Part shown: piece after piece, positions 8,004 to 14,237 of the stretch
Position numbering within the stretch: position 1 is the first letter of the stretch
How the letters are laid out: each line of letters begins with the position of its first letter
Assembly (NCBI GenBank): GCA_964409645.1
Contig: CAYPEK010000021.1
Location: 1 to 47,349, forward strand
Direction: 5' to 3'
Length of the DNA stretch: 47,349 nucleotides
Source of the DNA: CAYPEK01 sp964409645
GTDB lineage: Bacteria; UBP15; UBA6099
The notes under the pieces: generated by a model
Told to the model about the DNA's origin: nothing
What the model saw: only the letters and a program-made list of their open reading frames with translations
Databases searched by the model: none
Position numbers and translations under genes: made by a program

Positions 8004-8030
8004 TCGAATTCGAAAATTTAGTAATACTAA
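8004..8030. promoter_or_regulatory. Palindromes in the leader of the R-M operon (possible operator)
   Basis: Two palindromes sit between the minus-strand promoter and the methyltransferase start: TCGAATTCGA at 8004-8013, and TTAGTA-A-TACTAA at 8018-8030 (perfect arms around one base). Their position just downstream of the -10 would suit a repressor site, perhaps for methylase autoregulation. No C-protein gene is visible. Confidence 0.4.
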
Positions 8031-8045
8031 TCAAATCCATCAGTC

Positions 8046-8074
8046 ACTTTACATTTGTCCATTTGTTATGTCAA
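8046..8074 (-). promoter_or_regulatory. Candidate promoter of the R-M operon
   Basis: Read on the minus strand, TTGACA (8074-8069) is followed after 17 bp by TAAAGT (8051-8046). The -35 is perfect, the -10 is moderate and the spacing is ideal. It lies about 80 bp upstream of the methyltransferase ATG. Confidence 0.5.
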
Positions 8075-8149
8075 TCTGGTGTCGTCCTTAATTATTCCAT
8101 TATGGTTAAGAACAAATGAAAATTTATCTTAATTTCTTTATGTTGAGTT

Positions 8150-8155
8150 TATAAT
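8150..8155 (+). promoter_or_regulatory. Candidate -10 box of the peptide ABC operon
   Basis: A perfect TATAAT lies about 90 bp upstream of the chosen start of the binding-protein gene. The upstream 40 bp are very AT-rich but show no good -35. The 276-bp gap 7967-8242 therefore holds divergent promoters for the R-M and peptide ABC operons. Confidence 0.45.
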
Positions 8156-8242
8156 ATGTATTTGATATATTGTCATGGGACGCGGGGAGGCGGGGTTCGC
8201 CGCCGCGGAAATCGGCGTGAAGCGCCAATTCAGGAGAAAAGA

Positions 8243-9913
8243 ATGACGAAAAAATCGGCCGGTTGTGTTGCGGTACGTTCCGGAAGGCGCGCTGCGGCGC
8301 TGTTGTTGGTGATGGCGGTGTCGGCGGCGCTCGTATTCGCAGGTGGTTGCAGCAGTAAGAGCAAGGGCGGCAAAAACGGCAAGCAGTTCCCGAATATACA
8401 ATTATTGTACAATACGAGCGAAGCGCATAAAGCCATTGCCGAAGCGATTCAACAGATGTGGCAGAAGGAACTTGGGATTAAAGTTACGCTGACTAATGCC
8501 GAGTGGAAGGTATATCTTAAGAATCTGTCGTCGGGAGATTATAATATCGCGCGGTCTTCGTGGATAGCGGATTATTCCGACCCGAATACATATCTCGATA
8601 TGTTTGTGACGGGAGGCGGAAACAACCAGACGGGATGGAGCAACAAACAATACGACGACCTATTAGATGCCGCCCTTAAAGAAGTTGACCCGCGGAAAAG
8701 ATACAAGATTCTAAATGACGCCGAAAACATACTTGTAAACGACGAAGTTCCTATCATGCCGATTTATTATTATGTATGTAAAAATTTGTTAAAAAAGAAT
8801 GTTAAAAATTTTCAGTTTAACGTAAGGGACATACATCCTTTAAAGGAAGTGTATATGGAAAAAGCCGGCAAGCCGGCGCCGCCAGCGGGACAACATTTCC
8901 GATTCAATCTCGGCACTGAACCGGAGACGATCGACCCGGCGCTGATGACCGGGGTACCGGAGGCCCAACTTGCGTTTCAGTTGTTTGAAGGGTTGGTTGT
9001 CAACGATCCTAAAACGCTCGAGCCGAAGCCGGGCTGCGCGGAGAAGTGGGAGATTTCGCCAGACGGGCTGGTGTACACTTTCCACCTGCGAAAAGGGCTC
9101 AAGTGGAGCAACGGCGATCCGCTTACGGCGGAGGATTTTTTCTACTCGTGGAAACGTGTGCTCGAACCGAAAACAGCATCGGAATATGTTTATCAGATGT
9201 TCTATATCAAGAACGGCAAGCAGTACTTCGAGGGGAAGATAAAGGATTTCAGTCAAGTGGGGCTGAAAGTGATCGATCCGTTGACGATTCAGGTCACGCT
9301 CGAGAATCCGACTCATTTTTGGCTAGATCTGATGGCGTTTCATACTGCGGCGCCGGTTAACAAAAAGTGCGTCGAGAAGTACGGCGACAGATGGACGCGG
9401 CCGGAAAACATCGTTACAAATGGCCCGTTTCTTCTTAAATCATGGATTCCCAAAGATAAAATGATAATGGTGAAGAATCCGGGATATTACGATGCCGACA
9501 AGGTTAAACTACAGAAGATCACGATATCTACTATCGAGGATACCATTACTTCAGTACACATGTTCGAGGCGAACCAGACGGACTGGGTGAACACGATTCC
9601 ACCAACTTATATTGATAAGGTGAAGAAGGAAAAATGGCCGGAAGCATATTTCACTCCTTATCTAGGGTCTTATTTTTATAGGTTCAATGTGAGAAAACCG
9701 CCGTTCAACGACAAGCGCGTGCGGATGGCGCTTAATCTTGCAGTGAATAAAGAAGAGATATGCAAATATGTAACGAAAGCCGGGGAGAAACCGGCGATGA
9801 CATTAGTGCCGCTGGCCATGCCGAATTACCCGCAGGTAAAAGGGCAGGAGTACAATCCGGAGCGTGCGCGACAGTTGCTGCGCGAGGCTGGTTACGCCGT
9901 CAACGTGAAGTGA
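8243..9913 (+). CDS. oppA: Peptide ABC transporter substrate-binding lipoprotein, circularly permuted (OppA-like)
   Basis: Family 5 (oligopeptide) binding lipoprotein, first gene of a complete opp operon, 556 residues. The start at 8243 is chosen because CAGGAGA precedes it and the following 35 residues form a lipoprotein signal ending VFAGGC (Cys36). The upstream in-frame ATG at 8156 lies just after the -10 box. Domain order is abnormal. Residues 48-205 (QFPNIQLLYNTSE ... WIADYSDPNTYLDMFVTG ... DIHPLKEVYM) are what normally forms the C-terminal third of OppA. A Pro-rich linker follows (about 206-217). Residues 218-556 (FRFNLGTEPETIDPAL ... GLVYTFHLRKGLKWSNGDP ... FYRFNVRKPPFNDKRVRMAL ... LLREAGY) are the normal N-terminal two thirds. 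The protein stops just where FPNIQLLYNTSE should follow. All parts are present once, so this is a circular permutation and not a truncation. Function is probably retained, since the natural termini of this fold lie near each other (inference). Confidence 0.9.
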   Translation: MTKKSAGCVAVRSGRRAAALLLVMAVSAALVFAGGCSSKSKGGKNGKQFPNIQLLYNTSEAHKAIAEAIQQMWQKELGIKVTLTNAEWKVYLKNLSSGDYNIARSSWIADYSDPNTYLDMFVTGGGNNQTGWSNKQYDDLLDAALKEVDPRKRYKILNDAENILVNDEVPIMPIYYYVCKNLLKKNVKNFQFNVRDIHPLKEVYMEKAGKPAPPAGQHFRFNLGTEPETIDPALMTGVPEAQLAFQLFEGLVVNDPKTLEPKPGCAEKWEISPDGLVYTFHLRKGLKWSNGDPLTAEDFFYSWKRVLEPKTASEYVYQMFYIKNGKQYFEGKIKDFSQVGLKVIDPLTIQVTLENPTHFWLDLMAFHTAAPVNKKCVEKYGDRWTRPENIVTNGPFLLKSWIPKDKMIMVKNPGYYDADKVKLQKITISTIEDTITSVHMFEANQTDWVNTIPPTYIDKVKKEKWPEAYFTPYLGSYFYRFNVRKPPFNDKRVRMALNLAVNKEEICKYVTKAGEKPAMTLVPLAMPNYPQVKGQEYNPERARQLLREAGYAVNVK

Positions 9914-9956
9914 CGATTACGCCGAAACCGATTAACGCGGAGGGAATCGACATAGG

Positions 9957-10874
9957 ATGACACGATATGTAATCCGACGACTGCTCGAGTCGATTCCCGT
10001 ATTGCTGATAATAATCACGATAACGTTTTTCATGATGAGGCTTGCGCCGGGCGGTCCGTTCGACAGGGATCGTATTCTGCCCGAGGAAGTCAAGGCCGCA
10101 ATTGCCGCGCGCTACCACCTCGACGAACCGCTCTGGAAGCAGTATTTCCGCTATATGGGAAACCTCGCGAAGGGCGACCTCGGCCCGTCGTTCAAATACA
10201 AGGATCGCTCAGTAAACGAAATCCTTGCGAACGGGCTGCCGGTGACGTTCAAGCTGGGCGCGTACGCGATGCTTTTTGCGTTGCTGATAGGCATTCCGGC
10301 GGGTTGTATCGCCGCGCTGAAGCAGAATTCTGCGGCGGATTACACGTCGATGGCGGTGTCGATGATCGGGGTGTCGGTGCCAAGCTTCGTTGTGCTTTCG
10401 GTGCTGATTTATATCTTCGGGATCAAGCTGAAAATACTTTCGGTGAGCGGCTGGGGTACGTGGCGGCAGATGGTGAACCCGATCGTTGCGCTCGGGCTGA
10501 TGTACTCCGCGTACATTGCGCGGCTGTCGCGGGCGGGAATGCTCGAAGTGATCCGACAGGACTACATACGGACGGCGCGCGCGAAGGGACTTTACGAGTG
10601 GCTGATTATCACCCGGCACAGCCTCAAGGCGGGCCTGCTGCCGGTTGTGTCGTTCCTCGGGCCGGCGGGCGCGGCGATTCTCACCGGCTCGCTCGTAGTC
10701 GAGACGATTTCCGGCATACCCGGCATCGGCCGCGAGTTCGTGCAGTCGGCGCTAAATAGAGACTACACGCTGACGATGGGGACGGTGATCTTGTACAGCG
10801 TGTTCCTGATCGGATTCAACATTATTGTGGATATTTTGTACGCGTATCTCGATCCGAGAATCACATACGATTGA
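9957..10874 (+). CDS. oppB: Peptide ABC transporter permease 1
   Basis: First inner-membrane subunit of the peptide importer. It begins MTRYVIRRLLESIPVLLIIITITFFMMRLAPGGPFD, which is typical of OppB/DppB: one N-terminal helix and then a periplasmic domain (about residues 30-95). Five further helices follow. The cytoplasmic EAA loop that contacts the ATPases is YIRTARAKGLYEWLIITRH at about 202-220. The end is PRITYD, as usual for the family. The length of 305 residues is standard. It follows the binding protein by 43 bp and precedes oppC by 14 bp, so it belongs to one operon. Confidence 0.95.
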   Translation: MTRYVIRRLLESIPVLLIIITITFFMMRLAPGGPFDRDRILPEEVKAAIAARYHLDEPLWKQYFRYMGNLAKGDLGPSFKYKDRSVNEILANGLPVTFKLGAYAMLFALLIGIPAGCIAALKQNSAADYTSMAVSMIGVSVPSFVVLSVLIYIFGIKLKILSVSGWGTWRQMVNPIVALGLMYSAYIARLSRAGMLEVIRQDYIRTARAKGLYEWLIITRHSLKAGLLPVVSFLGPAGAAILTGSLVVETISGIPGIGREFVQSALNRDYTLTMGTVILYSVFLIGFNIIVDILYAYLDPRITYD

Positions 10875-10888
10875 GATAAGGGGGCCGC

Positions 10889-11812
10889 ATGAGCGGCGAA
10901 GCGATAACTAAAAACGGTGCGGCGGCGGACGTCAAACAGGCCGTCAAAGGGACGAGCCTGTGGAAAGACGCATGGCGGCGGCTGCTGAAAAACCGCATGG
11001 CGGTCGCGGGCGGCGTGATCGTTATTATCATAGCCCTGATTGCGCTTCTGACGCCTCTGATCGCTCCCTACGCTTTTGACGAAACGCATCTCGCGGACGG
11101 CAATCTGTCGCCGTGCCACCAATACCTGCTTGGCACCGATTCGCTTGGCCGCGATCTGCTTACACGCATCATGTACGGCGGACGAATCTCGCTGATGGTA
11201 GGGCTTGTGGCAACGCTCGTCAGCATAATCATCGGCGTCACGTACGGCGCGTTCGCCGGTTTCCGGGGCGGCAAGACGGACAGTATCATGATGCGCGCGG
11301 TGGACGTCCTCTACGGGCTCCCGTACATGTTCCTCGTCATTCTGCTGATGGTCATTTTCCAGAATGTTCCGGCGGACAAGAAGCTCTATCTCCTGTTCAT
11401 TGGTCTCGGCGCGGTGCAGTGGCTGACGATGAGCCGAATCACGCGCGGGCAGACGCTCTCGATCAAGGCGAAGGAATACGTGATGGCTGCGCGCACGTCC
11501 GGCGCCGGCACGTTTCGCATAATTTTCAAGCATGTTATTCCGAACCTTCTCGGTCCAATCATCGTTTACGCCACTCTGACGATACCGTCGGTCATGCTCG
11601 AAGAGTCGTTCCTGAGCTTCCTCGGACTTGGCGTTCAGGCGCCGATGGCAAGTTGGGGTTCGCTCGCATCGGACGGACGGCAGTCGCTCGATGTGTACCC
11701 GTGGCAAATTATTTTTCCGGGGCTCGCGCTCGCGATCACTCTCTTCTCGCTCAATTTTGTGGGCGACGGGCTCCGCGACGCGCTCGACCCGCAGATGAAG
11801 AACCAGAAGTAA
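10889..11812 (+). CDS. oppC: Peptide ABC transporter permease 2
   Basis: Second permease subunit of the peptide importer, 307 residues. It has the N-terminal OppC motif LWKDAWRRLLKNRMAVAGGVI and the periplasmic segment with the HQYLLGTDSLGRDLLTRIMYGGRISL block (about residues 74-99). The EAA loop is YVMAARTSGAGTFRIIFKHVIPN, followed by LEESFLSFLGLGVQAPMASWG and the GDGLRDALDPQ ending. All are family hallmarks. GGGGG stands six bases before the ATG. It is followed by a 184-bp gap that carries a dispersed repeat before the ATPase genes, so the operon may have been interrupted by insertion of that repeat. Confidence 0.95.
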   Translation: MSGEAITKNGAAADVKQAVKGTSLWKDAWRRLLKNRMAVAGGVIVIIIALIALLTPLIAPYAFDETHLADGNLSPCHQYLLGTDSLGRDLLTRIMYGGRISLMVGLVATLVSIIIGVTYGAFAGFRGGKTDSIMMRAVDVLYGLPYMFLVILLMVIFQNVPADKKLYLLFIGLGAVQWLTMSRITRGQTLSIKAKEYVMAARTSGAGTFRIIFKHVIPNLLGPIIVYATLTIPSVMLEESFLSFLGLGVQAPMASWGSLASDGRQSLDVYPWQIIFPGLALAITLFSLNFVGDGLRDALDPQMKNQK

Positions 11813-11821
11813 ATAAAACAC

Positions 11822-11884
11822 AGTAGCGAGAATCGAGTAACGAGGATAGAGGGAAAAGAAAAAACAGTAGCTGGTAGCTGGGGA
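11822..11884 (+). repeat. Dispersed GTAGCGAG-type repeat element, copy 2
   Basis: The 29 bases at 11822-11850 (AGTAGCGAGAATCGAGTAAC and on to GAGGATAGA) differ by one base from 32543-32571. A second repetitive stretch, AGTAGCTGGTAGCTGGGGAC (11866-11885), follows after an A-rich spacer. It lies within the 184-bp gap between oppC and oppD. No gene or clear terminator is visible in the gap. Confidence 0.75.
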
Positions 11885-11996
11885 CTGAAAAAACAAGCCG
11901 CGCGAGTAAGAAAGCGGTCATAGTGGAAGGATGAATTAACGAACAATAAAAAGCAGGGACTTGTACCGCTTTTAAGTATCGGGTTAAGCAGATCGT

Positions 11997-12986
11997 ATGA
12001 GTGAAGCGATTTTATCGATAAGGGATTTGAAGACGCAGTTCCACACGACGGACGGGATCGTGCGCGCGGTGGACGGGATTTCGTTCGACCTTGAGACGGG
12101 CAAGACACTTGGAATCGTCGGCGAAAGCGGCTGCGGAAAGAGCGTGACGCATCTTTCGTTTCTCGGACTGATCCCGCAGCCTCCCGGAAAAATCGCGGGC
12201 GGCGAGGCGCTGTTCAAGGGCCGCGACCTGCTCAAGATGAAGAAAAGCGAACTGCGCGCGATTCGCGGCAACGAAATATCGGTCATCTTTCAGGATCCGA
12301 TGACGTCGCTCAATCCCGTGTTGCGGATCAGCAGGCAGATGACCGAGGGGCTCGAAATCCACAAGGGCATCTCTCATAAGGAAGCACTCGCAAAATCGAT
12401 AGAACTACTCCGGAGCGTGGGCATCCCCGCGCCGGAGAAGAGGATACACGACTATCCGCACCAGTTCAGCGGCGGCATGAGGCAGCGGGTGATGATCGCG
12501 ATGGCGCTCGCGTGCGGACCGGCGATCATCATTGCCGACGAGCCGACGACCGCGCTCGACGTGACGATTCAGGCGCAGATACTCGAGTTGCTGAACCGCC
12601 TCCAGAAGGAGAACGGCTGCGCGATCGTGCTTATCACGCATGATCTCGGCGTGGTGGCGGGAATGTGCGAGAAAATAATCGTTATGTACGCCGGCCGCAT
12701 CGTCGAAAAGGCCGCCACGTCCGACCTGTTCGCGCGGCCGCTGCATCCATATACTTATGCGCTGCTGCGCTCGATACCGAGGCTGGACGCGAAAGGCAAA
12801 GAGCGGCTTTTCTCGATATCCGGGCTGCCGCCGAACCTGATAAACAATCCGACGGGCTGCAATTTCAACCCGCGTTGCAAATATGCGATCGACCGATGTT
12901 TCAAAGACGATCCGGCTCTGGCTGAAGTCGAGCCCGGACGTCAGATCGCCTGCTGGGTGGACATAGAGAAGGGGGCGCCGCGCTGA
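11997..12986 (+). CDS. oppD: Peptide ABC transporter ATP-binding protein 1
   Basis: ATPase subunit of the peptide importer, acting as a heterodimer with the next gene's product. Walker A GESGCGKS is at residues 42-49, Q-loop region SVIFQDPMTSLNPV, signature FSGGMRQRV, Walker B IIIADEPTTALDV, and H-loop LITHDLGVVAG. The C-terminal oligopeptide-type extension contains the usual cysteines (GCNFNPRCKYAIDRC ... IACW). The length of 329 residues is standard. No clear Shine-Dalgarno precedes the ATG. The gene after it begins two bases beyond its stop codon. Confidence 0.96.
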   Translation: MSEAILSIRDLKTQFHTTDGIVRAVDGISFDLETGKTLGIVGESGCGKSVTHLSFLGLIPQPPGKIAGGEALFKGRDLLKMKKSELRAIRGNEISVIFQDPMTSLNPVLRISRQMTEGLEIHKGISHKEALAKSIELLRSVGIPAPEKRIHDYPHQFSGGMRQRVMIAMALACGPAIIIADEPTTALDVTIQAQILELLNRLQKENGCAIVLITHDLGVVAGMCEKIIVMYAGRIVEKAATSDLFARPLHPYTYALLRSIPRLDAKGKERLFSISGLPPNLINNPTGCNFNPRCKYAIDRCFKDDPALAEVEPGRQIACWVDIEKGAPR

Positions 12987-12988
12987 CC

Positions 12989-13966
12989 ATGCCGGAAAAT
13001 TCTCTCCTCAGCCTCCGCGACGTAAAGGTGCATTTCCCGGTGATGGGCGGCACGATAGTTCGCCGCGCGATCGGATACATCCGGGCGGTGAACGGCGTGT
13101 CGTTCGACCTCGCGCGCGGCGAAACTCTAGGCCTCGTCGGCGAAAGCGGCTGCGGGAAGAGCACGACCGCGAAGGCGATTCTACAGCTCAACCGGCCGAC
13201 GTCGGGCGAGATTTTCTTCGAGGGTGAAAACCTCGCGGCGTTGCGCGGCGAAAAGCTGCGCCTCATATACCGCAAACTTCAGGTCATCTATCAGGACCCG
13301 TACGCGTCGCTCAACCCGCGAATGACGATAGGGCAGATCGTAGCGGAGCCGCTCGAATGCTTCAAAATGATGTCGGGCGCGAAACTCCGCGACCGTGTGA
13401 GCGAACTTCTAGAAACGGTGGGGCTCGACCCGCGCTATATAAACCGGTATCCGCATGAGTTCAGCGGTGGCCAGCGGCAGCGAATCGGCGTCGCGCGCGC
13501 GCTCGCGGTAAACCCGGCGCTGATTATATGCGACGAGCCGGTGAGCGCACTCGACGTATCCATCCGAGCGCAGATCATCAACCTGCTCGAAGACCTGCAA
13601 AAGCAATTCGGGTTCAGCTACATCTTCATCGCGCACGACCTGAGCGTCGTCAAACACATCAGCGATCGTGTGGCGGTGATGTATCTCGGCAAGATAGTCG
13701 AGATTGCGCCGTCAGGTGAGATATACGACAACGCGATGCACCCGTACACGAAAGCGCTGCTGTCCGCAATCCCGATTCCGGATCCGGAAGTCGAGACGAA
13801 GCGGCGGCGTATAGTGCTGTCCGGCGATGTGCCGAGCCCGGACACGGCGAATCCCGGCTGTGACTTCGCCAAGCGCTGCCCGAAGCGGACGGACAGGTGC
13901 GAAGTTGAGATTCCGCAACTCCGTGAGATCAGCCCCGGCCATTTCGCCGCCTGCCACTTGCTGTAA
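12989..13966 (+). CDS. oppF: Peptide ABC transporter ATP-binding protein 2
   Basis: Second ATPase of the peptide importer. Walker A GESGCGKS is at residues 51-58, with LQVIYQDPYASLNPRMTIGQ as Q-loop, signature FSGGQRQRIGVARAL, Walker B LIICDEPVSALDVS and H-loop FIAHDLSVVKHISD. The C-terminal cysteine-containing tail (GCDFAKRCPKRTDRCEVE ... ACHLL) is typical of OppF/DppF. The length is 325 residues. It begins two bases after oppD and is the last gene of the operon. No strong terminator is seen downstream, where the fold-back element at 14067-14190 follows. Confidence 0.96.
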   Translation: MPENSLLSLRDVKVHFPVMGGTIVRRAIGYIRAVNGVSFDLARGETLGLVGESGCGKSTTAKAILQLNRPTSGEIFFEGENLAALRGEKLRLIYRKLQVIYQDPYASLNPRMTIGQIVAEPLECFKMMSGAKLRDRVSELLETVGLDPRYINRYPHEFSGGQRQRIGVARALAVNPALIICDEPVSALDVSIRAQIINLLEDLQKQFGFSYIFIAHDLSVVKHISDRVAVMYLGKIVEIAPSGEIYDNAMHPYTKALLSAIPIPDPEVETKRRRIVLSGDVPSPDTANPGCDFAKRCPKRTDRCEVEIPQLREISPGHFAACHLL

Positions 13967-14066
13967 ATGCGCAAGATGCGAATTGATCGTTAAATCCTCA
14001 TTTCATGACCGCGAAAGAAAAATCAGTATAATAAGACCGTACGGCAGTTCGATTTAAATGTACTTT

Positions 14067-14190
14067 GGTGTCAGGCCGTGAATTGGGAATTGAGAAGTGT
14101 CAGGAAAGGAATTGTTTTTCATGTATATCAGAATGGAAAATAATTCTCGATACTTTCGGAATCTCAATTCCCAATTCATGGCCTGACACC
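14067..14190. repeat. 124-bp fold-back (MITE/REP-like) element
   Basis: The left arm 14067-14095 begins GGTGTCAGGCCGTGAATTGG. It is matched in inverse by 14162-14190, which ends CATGGCCTGACACC, with 28 of 29 positions complementary. Inside, AATTGTTTTTCAT (14110-14122) pairs with ATGGAAAATAATT (14133-14145) using two G-U pairs, so most of the element folds into one long hairpin. It contains no ORF and lies in the 271-bp gap between oppF and the kinase gene. I saw no clear target-site duplication. Confidence 0.8.
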
Positions 14191-14237
14191 TCGTTTCATG
14201 AGAGTGATATTTATTAAGTATTACAGGTGATAGAAGG

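Noticed and set aside
8156..8242. An extended start for the peptide-binding protein at 8156
   Set aside because: The ATG lies directly after the TATAAT box. The added 29 residues are Arg/Gly-rich and would hide the lipoprotein signal.
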